Positions 47,601-60,292 of a stretch of 64,000 nucleotides of DNA are shown piece by piece; position 1 is the first letter of the stretch; each line of letters starts with the position of its first letter. Both the position numbers and the translations under genes were made by a program. Location: contig CM060850.1 in assembly GCA_030737835.1 (NCBI GenBank), positions 9,367,877 to 9,431,876 of the forward strand, in the 5' to 3' direction. The notes beneath the pieces are model-generated. The model saw only the letters and a program-made list of their open reading frames with translations. It was not told where the DNA came from and ran no database searches. This DNA comes from Acorus gramineus (lineage: Eukaryota > Streptophyta > Magnoliopsida > Acorales > Acoraceae).

Positions 47601-50313
47601 CTTGTTGATTAGCACAGCAAAATATTCGAGAACTCTTTCTCGAGTATCCATGTTTTTTAATAAGTTATGAAATATTTCTGCAAGGACATCTTGCAAGATG
47701 TTAGTGGTACTCTTTATTGTTGCAAAAGCAGATAACAGATCAGCTGGCCGACGAGTTGACGCTTCCTTGAAGAATTGCAAGCTGTTTAATTCCAAACATA
47801 TACAGTAACAACCACATAAGAATCTGAGAAAGGTAGTTATAGCCTCCAAAAGCATTTAGAATAGTCTTTAATATGAGACTCTATTTACAAGCATTTAAAT
47901 AACTTTTAGACATATTTATGAGCATATATTCATATGCAAAAGTGAATAACAAATGACCGAGTTCATATACTTAAGCCTATTTATTAAATAAATAACTAAA
48001 TATGAGATAGCATCCAGATTCAACAAACTTCAACAAGACTACAGTTGAACTGAACTGAATCTTCCCTTCTCTATCAAGTCTGAAAATGCCAGAAATCATA
48101 ACATTTTGTCAGTCAATTTTTTTTTCTTTACCTTTTTACAAAAATTGAGTGAATATCATTCAACAGATGGCAAAAAGAACAGTTATTATATAGTATATAC
48201 TGTTATCAGAAGCCTTAAAAATACGAATCTTTTATGTGTGAGAGTGACTTGATGAGTTGCTCATTCATATTCATTTCAAGTTGTATCTACATAAGTGAGA
48301 AATCTTTTCCCTGACTGGTGAGGACAACTTTTTATTAGAAAACGCTAAAATCTTATTTACCGAAAAAAAAAAATCTAAATCTTCTAATATTATCTAAAAT
48401 GAAATTGCTAGAAAATGATCTTCATTTCACATCCAAGATTGGTTGCACTGACACTTATATAAGTTATAATACTTTCTCAAAGATCTGAATGAGTCAATTA
48501 CACAAACCAAAAAATGATTATTTCTACACAAATGACTCCATCTCATCAATCTGCTAACGAAAGAAATGGCAGTAGGCAAAGACAAACTATTTTTTCCAAT
48601 TTGAAAAATGGCCTCTAAGTTTGTCATCTTTCCATCTTGTTATAATCCTGAGTGATAAAATGAGAAGTAGTGGCTAGGTTTTAACATTTGATATCAGAGA
48701 ACTTACGAGGTCCTAGTATCTATTATCAAACGAATGATCTAGAAAATGGCTACCTGATAAATACCAGAGCAAAAACATCTGTTAGCAGCCATGGAAGAAA
48801 GAGACAGCTAGGCAGAGTGAAAGACTAGTATTATGTTGTTTATCACTTTTGGTTTTGAGGAGTATTGCCTACGTACTTAACTCACCCTCTACTCTGAGTG
48901 AGTTCTTCCTTGTGGAGAAGGGCAGAGGAGGAGAGTGTGTGGGGAGTAAAGACTCCCAACTCCCAAGTGGATCTAGAAGATAAGGCAAGATGTGCCCCAC
49001 TGCCACTAACTAACTGCAATTTTGAAATATATGTTGAATGAACTTTTCAATGCACCAATACCCAAAGACATCAAAAAAGTTCTCCTTTTACAATCAAATA
49101 CCATTGAATTTGGTATGTTAATACATGAACAAGGAAAATGGTTTGTGATGGAAGCAATCGTGGCATCATAACGGGCAGATGATGAAAGAAAAAAACAAAT
49201 CCAATAAAGAGACTGTTAGATTACATGAGACCAAAGTGCATGTAAGCTTGAATTTCACAGATTTGGAGGCAATGATTCAACAATAGAGCTGAGAGACACA
49301 ACTTCCCCCTGCCACTCAATGATGAACAAGCACAATAACACCTGACACTATATTTAAGAAAATAGTGTATTATAAACTATATGCCCTTCTACACATTCAC
49401 ATAAATGCATAAACTTTCAGGAAGCAAAGAGACCAAATGATTCACAAACAAAAGCAAATGAGACTAACCCAACATCTGGCTCGTTCTTGAAAAGGATATG
49501 ATCAGGGATCCCGCTAACACGTAGAAATGGACCCAATATGCTCGACATCTCCATAACGCGTCCGGTCACCCTATCCCCCGTTGGGATCCAATTGGGGTGA
49601 TTCACAAGACACTTCGCGCAATTCGGGTAATTCAAGAGCAACCTCAGCGCCCTCAGCGGCTGCTGAAAATTCCCCAACAGTGATACCCTCAACAGACAGT
49701 CCCTGAGCCTCTCATAAACCCCGTTCATGATCCCCTCCAAAGTCTCATAATCCGCATCCCTAAAAAACTCATCCAGAAACCCTGGAGGGCATTTCAATTC
49801 CCCCGAAAGACTCCTCCCCCCAAAATCATCGATTTCGCTCGTCACCTCCGCAAACACCACCTGAAGCAACTCCAATCCAGGCTGCCCTGATCCGCCGTCT
49901 CCGCCAAACATGTCCGGGTTCCCGAGGTGAATCCGGCAGTAGCTCACGATCAGCTTCTTCGACTGGCGGGCGACGGACTCCATGTCAGATCTCAAGGCGG
50001 CGTCTTTGATGGCCCCGAGTCGCCGGAGCTCGTCGTGGGCGCGGGCGTAGCAGCCGACGAGGTAATGGAAGGGGCGACCGCCGGGGCCGACGCTTGCGGC
50101 GAAGGTGAGGCGATCGATGAGGACCCTCTCGATGAGATCGCGCGTTATAAGGAGGGGTTTGCCCTCGCTGAGGATCTCGGCCGCCGTCATCTCGAGGTAG
50201 ACGATGGAGGAGGAATCGGAGGGCGATGGTCCGGTGAGGGTGACGTGGAAGACGCGGCGGAAGAAGAGGTCCTCCCTCTCCTCCGGCGACAGCTTGGGCT
50301 TCTGATTCGCCAT
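41620..50313 (-). CDS. UFD2: U-box ubiquitin conjugation factor E4 (UFD2)
   Basis: Sixteen exons (reverse strand): 50313-49469, 47781-47577, 47426-47275, 47163-46866, 46609-46457, 46052-45849, 45727-45615, 45499-45385, 45153-45064, 44942-44739, 44592-44497, 43092-42970, 42850-42758, 42627-42463, 41918-41829, 41736-41620. All phases join, giving 1020 residues. The start MANQKPKLSPEERED matches the plant family; a more upstream in-frame ATG (50391) is less likely. The Ufd2 core shows TRRPADLLSAFATIK, SSGMFVNFSAVMLRLSDPFL, HNIAELLEYLWQVPSHRNTW and GGYLNFLNFLINDSIYLLDE. The C-terminal U-box (about 943-1017) reads DEFLDPIQYTLMRDPVILPS, then SDPFNRSHLT. UFD2 extends short ubiquitin chains made by an E3, working with CDC48/p97; the plant protein is also known as MUSE3, which lowers NLR immune receptor levels. 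The C-tail after the U-box is shorter than I recall in Arabidopsis. Confidence 0.95.
42174..42268 (-). mobile_element. Short SINE-like element A with 11-bp target duplication
   Basis: A 95-bp insertion in UFD2 intron 14, flanked by TTCTCATTTTA (42163-42173, 42269-42279). Read on the reverse strand it starts gtgaatcgagctttagttaa, contains tctgggggcaccgatc and ends in poly-A. It is the same family as the element at 43734. Confidence 0.78.
43734..43827 (-). mobile_element. Short SINE-like element B with 17-bp target duplication
   Basis: A 94-bp insertion in UFD2 intron 11, flanked by GCAAGTACTAAATTGTT (43717-43733, 43828-43844). Read on the reverse strand it starts gcgaaccgagttttgggaaa, carries a B-box-like GGATCAAATCC and ctgggggcac, and ends in poly-A. 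Size and ends agree with element A. Confidence 0.82.
44190..44370 (+). mobile_element. 5'-truncated LINE 3' end with 14-bp target duplication
   Basis: A 181-bp insertion in UFD2 intron 11 flanked by AAGTGTTACTGTGG (44176-44189, 44371-44384). The insert ends ttgctatgatcttaatacaatct...ttcaaaaataaaaaaaa, similar in style to plant L1 3' ends, with an A-rich tail. A SINE of another family is the alternative. Confidence 0.7.
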
Positions 50314-51602
50314 TGGAGGTGTGGTTGTTGAGTGTCGATATTTGGGTTTTTTATTTTTGGGGGTTTCGGGAAGAACGTCTGTTGTCTTCATATATAATAA
50401 CTTGCGTTTTCTGCGAAAGAAATTTTTTCCTTCGGTACATTTTATATTACATTACAAGATTCATTTTATTAAAATGAAATATATAATTAAACAAAATTAT
50501 TTATAAAAAATATGAAATTTATTTAATTAGATTAGATACACATTTTAATAAATGATTATGTAAAGACATAGCTCATTTGTTTAAAATATGGATTTAGAAG
50601 GAAACAAAAGACTACGGTTTGAATAATGAAAATCGCTTCAAAAAAATTTGATTATAAATCAAATATAGTTTTAGTTTTATGTTCTGGTATTTTAAGAAAA
50701 AAAATGTTATTGAAGGTTAACAAAATTAGATCATTTCAAGGTATAAAGATTATTACGAAATAAGGAAGTTTAGAAATTAATTCAAATCAGAATCAATATT
50801 GTTGAGATTTGTGTCCATCAAATCTTGAACAGATCTTGACCAAAACGAAGAGTTTATGATAAAGAAAATGTAAAAGAAAATCACAATAAAGGATATTGAA
50901 AGAATAAATTATTTTAAAAATATTATAATGGAAACTCTTAAGGCAATTTTATTTAGAATCAAATCAATTACAATAAAAAAAAATCAATTACAATAGATAA
51001 ACTAACTAACTCCATTGAATCCATAAAAGCCTTAAATCATCAAACGGTTTGAAGTGAGTCTCTTCTTCTGTGAAAGTTTATTTTTTGTTTTTTATTTTGA
51101 TTTTATTTTTTAAAAAGGTAACTATTGTTATCACGATTATTATTACAAATCAAAGCTATAATGCTTGGGCGCCGTTTTGCTCTGTAGACTTTTGTAAAGA
51201 TAAATTTTTGATAGACTAATGCTGAAACTAAAATCCATGACCTCTTAGGTTCTTCTATGAAAGTTCATCAATGAAAATTGTTTGATTAGAGGACACTTTT
51301 AAATCAATTCATTGTGCTCATATCAAATGGAATAGATTAAAGTCCTGCGACTTATTTTTCGATACAAAGTTTATGCAATGGAGCAAAGGATACGAAGAAA
51401 CAACAGTTTCCCCTTCAAAAGATGTACAGAAGGCACTTTAATATAATCATATCTATCCTTAGTTGGAAGTATGACAAGGTACATAAACATTTGAATTCCA
51501 TCCAATGTGAAAAAAATCAAACCATGATCCCCATCATACAAAACTGCCATTTCTTCAAAGCCTATCAGTGTATAAGAAAATAATGATGCCTCTTACAGTT
51601 AG
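50314..51602. other. UFD2 upstream region and PTEN1 3' region
   Basis: 1.3 kb of very AT-rich DNA between two genes on the same strand. It must hold the UFD2 promoter (right of 50313) and the PTEN1 3' UTR (left of 51603). I see no gene and no repeat with readable ends. Confidence 0.5.
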
Positions 51603-54600
51603 CTAATATTCATCATGTACAACTGGTAACAATGGGCGCATAGCATTCGCAGGTCCAAAGAGCAACTCCACACAGAAGTTCATGCCACATATTGATTTGC
51701 CCTTGCACCCAACTTTATCCAAGTCCCCGATGGAGAACTGCAATGGTAATATAAAGCTTGATTATTTAAGCAACAAGAAAAAACAGATGTGAAGAAACAT
51801 GTCAGAGGAGAAGTGACACAGTTCAGCAGTGCAGCGTATATTAATGGAATAGACAATTCAAGTCACAACAGAATTTGCAAATATAATCAAAGAATGTTGA
51901 TGATCTGAAGAAAGCAAGGACAGATTTTTTTTCAATGAAGCATACACAGTAAACAAAAGATGGATTTCATGCATAATGAGAAAATCTTATTTAATAATCA
52001 GATGAGGAATACATGCATACATTTCCAACACATGATATTTTTATTAACATACTACATAAGTTACACATGGGAACCCATTAATCTGGGAATATGAAGATTA
52101 TACCTGTAACAAGCAACCTGTGATGAAAGCAGTGTTAAAGCAAGCATAGAACAGACGCCCGCCGATCATCTTTTCATAAAAAATTAATCGCATGTCCCCA
52201 GAAACCTATCATCAAATTGCAAGAGAACTTATATAAATAGCAGAAAAAAAAGTAGGGTGATAGAGTGCCCTATAACAATGATAAAAAGGCGCACTTGACA
52301 TGGTTGTTCAAAATAGTAGTCAAGACATTTTTTCTGATAAATGGCAGAAATTTCTATATCCATCTGCATTACAAAATGAGGTGTTTCAGCTCCTCCTTTT
52401 ATCTCCTCCTCATCATAATCGATTAAATAAAACCGTGGGCTGCTTGTTCTACGATGGCCTTGCTTGGCTTCTCTACAACAGCTCTTGATGACCTCCACAG
52501 GTTGGCAAGAGAGTTGACAGGGAACCTGTGATCAGAATAATCAAATAACCTTAAGAAGAAATAACAGAGAGAGAAAACCATCAGATGAACCAGTATTGAT
52601 AAATGGTTCGACAATCAGAGAAGACTCACTGGATTCAAAATGCTATGTATAAAGATGCGCCAAGTGGATGATTAACATGGAATATGCTTTCAAATTGAAG
52701 ATTTGCAACATCACTAGAACCAAATCCTAGATGCAATTAGAAAGAAGACTGGCTTGAGAATCAGGGTTCTAAATAAGGATAATTTTTTATTTGCCCAAGT
52801 ATGTTCATACAGGGGAAACCGAACTACTGAAGTACATCAGAAGAATTTTTAAAGGGCCTTGTCTTTGTTCAAAGATTCTTTCATCCATTGCACAAACAAT
52901 TGAGGGTAGTAAAGGTAGTCCTCAATATGGACCAAGATGATTAATTATAAGGGACGTCAAGGGAAACAATTAATGAAGCTCAAGTTCAACATAGCCCATC
53001 CCAATGGATTGAGGTACATTCATAAACAAGGCATACATAAAAATGTAGCTTCTAAGTGAAAACTAGCAATTTGAGCGGAAAGGTCATGAGTATTATTTTG
53101 TCACAACCAATAGAAACAGCGATTTGTATATTCATTAGCAAGATATGAAAGAATAGACCGAGTTTCTCATTGACCTCTTGCATCTCGGAGATCACAAAGA
53201 AGACTGAGCTAATGTCAACCACATCATAGAGGCGAATTCGGCGCAGCTCTCTTCTACTTTGTTGAGGTAAATTCACATCAGGAGGGCCATCAGAAGTTCT
53301 GCATGGGTAAGACAGTATACTGGACCAATACCCGACATATCGGCGCTGGCTTGGTATAGAGACCTATCAAAAGAAATAATCAACATAATGAGTATGCTAA
53401 TTTTTTACTATTGAATAATTACAATAGCATCAGATATCAAAGTGTATGAATAGAATAAAGGGAAAATCAATTTAGAAATAGGTAAGACCATGAGCTACCT
53501 TAGCATTTGAACATAATAAGTAGGTTGTGTTGTTCTACAGTCTCAGCTAAATCCAGAAAGTAATAAATCAGAATTGTATAGCACGAAATGCTTACTCCTT
53601 CATTATTAACAGTCCGTTTATGTGCATACATTTGAAGTGCTTCATCTGCTGACATGCCACTATACACTAGATATGCGCACACCATTAAGCCTGTTCGACC
53701 TTTGCCTGCCTGCAAATGTCACTTGCAAATGCACCATAAAATGTAAGTTAAAGTCAAGCCAGATGATTAAAAAAAAAAACAGCGTCCTGTAATTGGTGGA
53801 GGGTGTCCTGAATCTGGGTACATTCCCAATCAGCAGTTTTTCTCCTCTTCTTTCTGAAAAATCTGATAAGACTTTTTTTTTTGTTGAAATCTAATCGGAA
53901 TAATTAATACAAATTATTGACAAGGTAGAAGATAGAGTTCCAGCCTTTAAATATGCATATAACTTTTATAACAATAACGCATAAAAGCCATACCATGCAA
54001 TGTATAACTGCAACATTTTCCGGATCATAAGAAAGCCATGACTGCACACTTTCACAGAAACATTTGATCAAAAAGAGAGATGGAACATGGTTGTCATCAA
54101 ATGGAAACACTTCCACCCGTCCATGAAAATGTGATGGATCATAGCTCTCTTCAGCACACAAGTTATAAACCTATAAACAATACATTAGGATGTAAAACCT
54201 CAAAGAAAAAAATAAAGGATTAGGACAGATGTCAAACAAAATACTGCAACTGGAATCAAATAACTATATGTAACATATGAATAATAAGCAAAAAGATAAT
54301 CATCATCATCATCTTTGCCTTCCTTCCAACAATTTGGATTGGCTTTACATACATTCAACACCCACAGATTCATGTCTGTCTTTTGCATCATTAATCAGTA
54401 CTTTCATTTATCGCTTTTTAGCTCTTCTCTTCATTTGTAATTGGATGCACATGGAGACACATAATTGAAAATGTCAAGTATTGAACACAAAATACATGAT
54501 GATTATAGGGCTCACAGCATCAATGAGAACAATGTTTGAACTTTTACAAAAGAAGACCGTCTTGATTAGCGACCTTTCTTACAAAGAAAGTAACAGGAAT

Positions 54601-55099
54601 TCTTAGCATTAATATGAGTGAAATAACTTCCTTTCTCTGGTCAGTGTTTTACCGTATTTATTATAGATAGAATTTTGAAGTCTAATGTTATAAGGCACAA
54701 TTGAAAAAGGAAAGAGAGGACTGATTAATACCTTGTAGTGCCCAGAATGTCTCATGTCTAGCACATCTTTAACCTGCCAGAGTGGATTACGGTAAATAGC
54801 ACGCATGCGTTCAGCGGGGAATGACATTGCCAACAAATGGTCTGTGATGTATGACATATCAAGATCATAGCCTTCGATGAGCAACCTCCGTCTTTTCTTA
54901 GAGACAAAATTTCTAATGTAGAAAATTCTTGACAGATAATGAAGCAGGCTATGGTGGCCATGGAGGACCCCTACAGTCCTGACCTTACCAGGTCCCGGCT
55001 TTGAGTGACTGGTCCCCGTCTTGACAAAATTCGAAGACTACCCAAAATAAACTCATCTAAATACGGAGGTATATCTGCAGTTTCAACATCCAAAACCAT
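51603..55099 (-). CDS. PTEN1: PTEN1-like dual-specificity/lipid phosphatase
   Basis: Clear exons (reverse strand): 54968(or earlier)-54732, 54170-53994, 53709-53596, 53363-53175, 52525-52295, 52205-52104, 51737-51603, giving at least 394 residues. The phosphatase domain opens with [20 protein letters not shown]; the P-loop HCMAGKGRTG is split by an intron after HCM and keeps the catalytic Cys and Arg. The C2 domain follows ([20 protein letters not shown], then [20 protein letters not shown]). It dephosphorylates the 3-position of PtdIns(3,4,5)P3. The sequence is closer to Arabidopsis PTEN1, known for pollen expression, than to PTEN2. The N-terminus is problematic. The best upstream ATG (55099) opens a frame reading [13 protein letters not shown] that looks homologous, but it ends at TAG 54973-54971, one base out of register with the domain frame. 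This is either a real frameshift, an assembly indel, or a start I have missed. Confidence 0.87.
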
Positions 55100-56355
55100 T
55101 TTTTGGAAACTTATGAGATGAAATATATAATCTCCTTATAAGTGGCAAACATTTACAGAGTTGCGAACATCTTATTTCAACATGCTTCACGATCCCCAAA
55201 GTAAACATATTGCAAATTTTTTCTTTAGATCTGGAGTTTGAAATTCACAAATATGGTACCCCAGAAGAGAAATTTTGACTTTGTCCATTTATTTGTTCAA
55301 TGATACCATAAAGGATATTTCTGTGTTTATAAAGATTCTTTTCAAAATAAAACTAAGAGAATTCTGCACACTTTGACAAAAGAAGATATTTGGTGGTGGG
55401 CTCAAAAGAGGAGTACCAGAGCCAGCCTTGAAAAGTGAAAACTATTAGTCAAGAATAGTGATGGCATGGACACATGACATACTGGGTATCAAACATGGCT
55501 CAAAATTCAAACATGGGTCATTGTTCAATTGATTTTCAGGTATACTCATCTTCTCTTAAAAGATTATGCTTTATTTTCTGATGTTCTGAATAACAAATAT
55601 CCTCGTCCTTTTAAAAGATATTCAAGGCATCAAGAATTTCCCAAATCACAGACAAAGTTCTCTTTTCACTATACTGGTGAAATCTTCATTTCTTCCCCTC
55701 ATTGAAAAGATTCCGATAATTTTACTTCTTCATTCAATTCATTGGTTTGAAAATGTTGACAGCGCAGATTCAAATTTCAATCAATCTAAGATAATTGATT
55801 GCACCTTGCCCCAAACTCAGGTACTAAAATGGTAACATATTCCACTGAATTTTTTTTCTTTGTTCAATTCTCTGAATTCAAATATTGAGGTGGATTCATT
55901 TCATTTTTCAGTTACAATACAGAAAAACCTGTGGTCTGAGTACTGAATGTTTCACTGACTCAAGCACCAAAATTTTATATAAAACATTCCAAAACTACAG
56001 AGCTAATAGAGAAGTACTTATGTTTTGTCAAAATTCTTTTCAAAATTCTAAGATTCTCAGACCAATATCACCATGCATAACATCGACATTTCCACAATCA
56101 AACATCAACATTAGGTTTCATTGGCTTAAAGAAACATGACAGAACACATTTCCTGACTGATTCAAATTTCATCAAATTCAATAAACCATCAAACATTCAA
56201 TACATAACTAACAATGCATCTCAAACCCAAATACTAAAACAAACACACCTAAGAATTCAAATAATTTTTTCAAAGAACCGAAAACAAAAAATCCACAAAT
56301 GGTCAACTATTCTTTCATTTTCAACGGAAAAACAAATTTAGCAAAAGATACCCAC
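55100..56355 (-). other. Likely intron in the PTEN1 leader
   Basis: AT-rich, without recognisable coding. It would be bounded by the donor ACCCAG|GTGGGT at 56356/56355 and an acceptor such as CATAAG near 55110 or ACTGCAG near 55080. The splice is inferred from sites only. Confidence 0.45.
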
Positions 56356-56665
56356 CTGGGTAGATGAAACCATAAAGCATCCAAATTGAAGTCTTCAAGG
56401 CCCTTATTGGGTCAATAAGGTCATATAAGAATCGAATTTGAGGATGCCCATTTGCCCTAAGTGCCAGAAACGGCCAATTAGGGCAAAATATGGGGAGGGA
56501 AAACCCTAGAAAACAATTTGGGTCCCTCTGCAAATCAAAGCTCCAACATTTCATAGGGGAACAAAAGGGGGATGTATTACATTGAACCAGGGCTATATTT
56601 GGAAGGATGTCTGGCCTCATCTTTTTGTGCCCTAATTTTGGAAAAGTGAGAGCTACAACCAAGGA
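56356..56665 (-). other. Probable 5' leader exon of PTEN1
   Basis: Reverse-strand block that ends in a strong donor (CTACCCAG|GTGGGT). It contains a CTAGGGTTTTCC motif typical of plant leaders, and an open frame of over 80 codons starting MRPDILPNIALVQCNT. A TATA-like catatag lies just upstream (near 56690). A diverged copy exists at 63.4-63.7 kb. I interpret it as a transcribed leader with an upstream open frame. Coding function is unproven. Confidence 0.5.
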
Positions 56666-56699
56666 GAGGGAGGGAGAGTGGGAAGAAGAGAACTATATG

Positions 56700-57229
56700 A
56701 AACAAACAAACTCAGTACTGACATGCAAGTTACAGAAATTACAAATAAATTGATTAATTGACATTCTGAATTAAATAATCTATTAATATAAAATGTTTAT
56801 GAAATTGACTCATAAAAATTACAACTTCGAATTTTTTTGAACTAATTTTAAAATCGCATTTTTTTTTTTTTTTGGAAACTTGGTTGTTTTTCAAAATCAA
56901 TTTTAAATAATTGGTTTAATATACAATGTTAGACTAATACATACTATATTATAATAATACAAAACATGCATTTAGTATATTTAAGCATACATATCATTTT
57001 TTTTTATAAAAGTATGTATTTCACTAAATAAATATAAATCTTCAAACAAAATTCTCAATGTATTAGAAGTATGTAATAATGACTGAAAAAATGATTAGAT
57101 GTAACATCTTCTCGTATCACTTATCAATTTAGGATTACTTGACGAGTTTGTTATAATAGGTAAGTACCATTTGAAAACATTGATGATGAGTTGACTTGAT
57201 TGTCAGAATACAATCTTAGTTCGTTAAGT
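56700..57229. other. AT-rich flank between PTEN1 and the repeat array
   Basis: Poly-A/T rich DNA (for example T15 near 56859-56873) with no gene or clear repeat. Confidence 0.45.
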
Positions 57230-59560
57230 TGACAATGATGAATAGTTCTTGACATTAGATCTTCCAACAACACATGTTTTGGTTATGTTATTATTCAAAT
57301 TCTTTGTTGTTGTTTGATGACGCTAAATTTCATAGAATACTTAGATCATCACCATTTAATTGCTAACAACTATATATTATTTTCATGATTTTATTTCTGG
57401 AACTCTTTTTGGTGATACGATTTCTCTAAAATTAATGTATCTCATATTCTTTGTACATCATATTTCTAAATATATATGAGAATCACCCACAAACCCCATG
57501 CATCATGTAAGCTCAAAAAATAAACAATTAATGGATCTAGAATAGCCAGTACTCAGCTCATATATTTAATAATGCAACTAGAGTCTAGTGGGAATTTTTT
57601 TATCTATTATTGGTTCACCTTACAAACCATTCCATGGAGAAGCAGAACTAGAAGTGCCTTGTGAGGAGGGTCTCCAGCCACATTTAAATCTAAATAAATA
57701 AAAGGGTAAGTACGGACCAATATTTAGCTAGTGAGTGAGCATGAAGGGAGTTTGGTTGGTTGGGTTGACGACGATGAATAGTTCTTGGTATTAGATCTTC
57801 CATCAACATATGTTTTGGTTCTATTTTTATTCAAATTCTTCGTCGTTGCCAGATGCTGCATGCGTTCATAGGATACTTTGATCATCACCATTTAATTGTT
57901 AATGACTATATATTATTTTCATGATTTTATTTCATGAACTCTTTCTGGTGATACGATTTCTCCAAAATTAATGTATCTCACATCCTTCGTATACCATATT
58001 TCGAAATATATGTGAGAATCACCCACAAACCCCATGCATCATGTAAGCTCAGAAAAAGAACACGAAATGATCTAGAATTGCCAACACTCACCGTATATAT
58101 TGTTGTGCGTGACACACAAATATTAGGCTAAACACAAATTCTTATAATTATCCCACCAAGAATATAGACATCGAATAAATATATTAAATCATGCATATTC
58201 TAAAATATATAGTAAAAGCATGAAATAAAAGAGTTAGAGATTAGAAAATGTATCCGGAAATGTGGAAGCGAGTGAAGACACTCTGTCCTCGGTAAATAAG
58301 GCCCCCTCACGCACAGGGTTGAATGGCTCCTACCACTGAGAGATACGACCACAATGGGTTTTGTTCTTCCGGGGTGTGAGCTACGGAAGAACCACGATGA
58401 ACAAACTGCGATCCTTTCAGACGCCCGGATCAAAGAGAATGGCTAGAAATTAGTGGATGAATTTCAACACTGGTTTATAGAAAATTGGAGTGCTAAGTGC
58501 TCCTCACGGGTTAGTGATGAAAAAATGTTGAATGGTGGTTTGTTGATTATGTTGATCATCATCCTCTCTCTTTTATCAAAGGGTGCATGAGGCCTTTATA
58601 TAGACAACAATATTAATTAACCCAATTAAATGATACATGCAACAAATGAATATTCAGTTACACCATTTCATTCACAGTGCACGCAATTATGAATTTTTAA
58701 CCATTGCATACAAATGAAACTAATGTGGAATAAAATGTTGCATGAGGGAATTGCAACCGTTTCAACATCACCCAATAATATGCATTGATCATTTAATGAT
58801 ATGAATACATTTTTGGTCACTTAATTCGAACATATATTTAATAATGCAACTAGAGTCTAGAGGGATTTTTTTAATTTATTATTTGTTCATCTTACAAACC
58901 ATTCCATGGAGAAATTGAACCTGAAGTGTCTTGTGAGGAGTCTTGTGAGGAGGGTCTCTGACCACCTCTAAATCTAAATAAATAAATAAAAAGGCAAGTA
59001 CGGACCAATATCTAACCAGTGAGTGAGCATAAACCCTATACATCATGTAAGCTTAGAAAATGAACACCAAATGGATCTAGAATAGCCAATACTCAGCTTA
59101 TGTATTTAATAATGCAACTAGAGTCTAGAGGGGTTGTTTTTATTTATTATTTGTTCACCTTACAAGCCATTTCCATGGAGAAACTGAACCTGAAATGCTT
59201 TGTGAGGAGGGTCTTCGGCCACCTTTAAATCTAAATAAATAAATAAAAAGGCAAGTACGAACCCATATCTAGTTAGTGAGTGAGCATAAACCCTATGCAT
59301 CACATTATAAGCTCAGAAAACGAATACGAAATGGATTTAGAATAGCCAATACTCAGCTTATGCATTTAATGATGCAACTAGAGTCTAGAGGGATTTTATA
59401 TATATATAATTTGTTCACCTTACAAACCATTCCATGGAGAAATTAAACCTGAAGTGCCTTGTGAGGAGGGTCTTCGGCCACCTCTAAATCTAAATAAATA
59501 AATAAAAAGGCAAGTACGAACCAATATCTAACTAGTGAGTGAGCATGAAGGGATTTTGGT
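57230..59560. repeat. Tandem satellite-like array with 530-bp and 255-bp units
   Basis: Two long units of about 530 bp (57230-57765, and 57766-59028 when the nested LTR is removed) each contain the block gatgaatagttcttg...attagatcttcc, then ttattcaaattctt, tttaattg...aactatatattattttc, gagaatcacccacaaacccc, atggatctagaat, aatgcaactagagtctag, aaaccattccatggaga, gtgaggagggtct, and end gtgagtgagcat. They are followed by two short units of about 255 bp (59028-59283 and 59283-59540) that lack the first half and join gtgagtgagcat directly to aaaccctatgcatca. Another partial unit starts near 59540. Confidence 0.85.
58101..58832. mobile_element. Solo LTR nested in the tandem array
   Basis: 732 bp starting TGTTG and ending GAACA (5'-TG...CA-3'), flanked by the 5-bp duplication TATAT (58096-58100, 58833-58837). 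Comparison with uninterrupted array units shows a clean insertion between ctca..tatat and tatatttaataatgcaact. It has a TATA-like ttatatagac near 58597. No internal retroelement genes remain, so it is a solo LTR left by recombination. Confidence 0.82.
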
Positions 59561-60292
59561 TGGTTGGGTTGACGACTATGAATAGTTCGTGGCATTAGAT
59601 CTTCTAAACACATCTTTTGGTTCTATTATTATTATTCAAATTTTTTGTCATTGTACACTGCCAAAGACTTTATGTGATCACCACTTTGTTTTTAGTTAGA
59701 TAACCAATTTGTCTTGTGAAAATATTATATGATCATCCTCCTAACAAATATAATATGGTCGACCACATGTTAAGGTGCAAATTCATTTGGATATCTCACA
59801 AAACAAGAAGAAAAAAAATTCAGATTTAAATTATGTGTAGCATCTTGATCAAAATAGAGATCAAAAAGAAGAAAAAGAAGGCATGAAACGATATGTACTG
59901 GAAATGGTTCGGTGGGGAAGCTGACAACTTCTTACTTCTAACCTCTCTTCCTCTAGATATTTAAATCTCATTATATTCATATGAGAAAAATAGGAGATAG
60001 GATTGATCTTGATTGATTTTAAAATAAATTTTTATATTGCGTGCATGCATACCAGATGTTTGAAATGAAATATGTAAAATAATTTAAAATTAATGCGTAA
60101 TGATATTAGAAGAGCAACAAAAAAGGGAAAAATGAGAGTGATACGCCAACCAAAACCCTTGCTTATTGTCCAGGGCCTGATGGATGGGTAAACTCAATAT
60201 GCCATTAGGCTACATGTGTTCTTATATGATAAATTCTATTAGGCTCAATTAGGAAACCAATCAAATCAAATACAAAAAATACTAAATAAGGT
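59561..60292. other. Non-coding spacer
   Basis: AT-rich. The first part (to about 59640) continues the array-like sequence attagatcttct...ttattattattcaaatt. The rest shows no gene or recognisable element. Confidence 0.45.

Noticed and set aside
49927..50331. 134-codon Gly/Asp-rich frame on the forward strand opposite UFD2 exon 1
   Set aside because: Antisense shadow of a GC-rich coding exon, no recognisable domain.
58200..58433. 77-codon reverse frame with Arg/Ser-rich peptide
   Set aside because: Lies wholly inside the solo LTR, which is non-coding.
57230..59560. CRISPR-like or centromeric array
   Set aside because: Units are long (255-530 bp), few and AT-rich in a plant nuclear context. 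There are no spacers, and the copy number seen is too low to claim centromeric origin.
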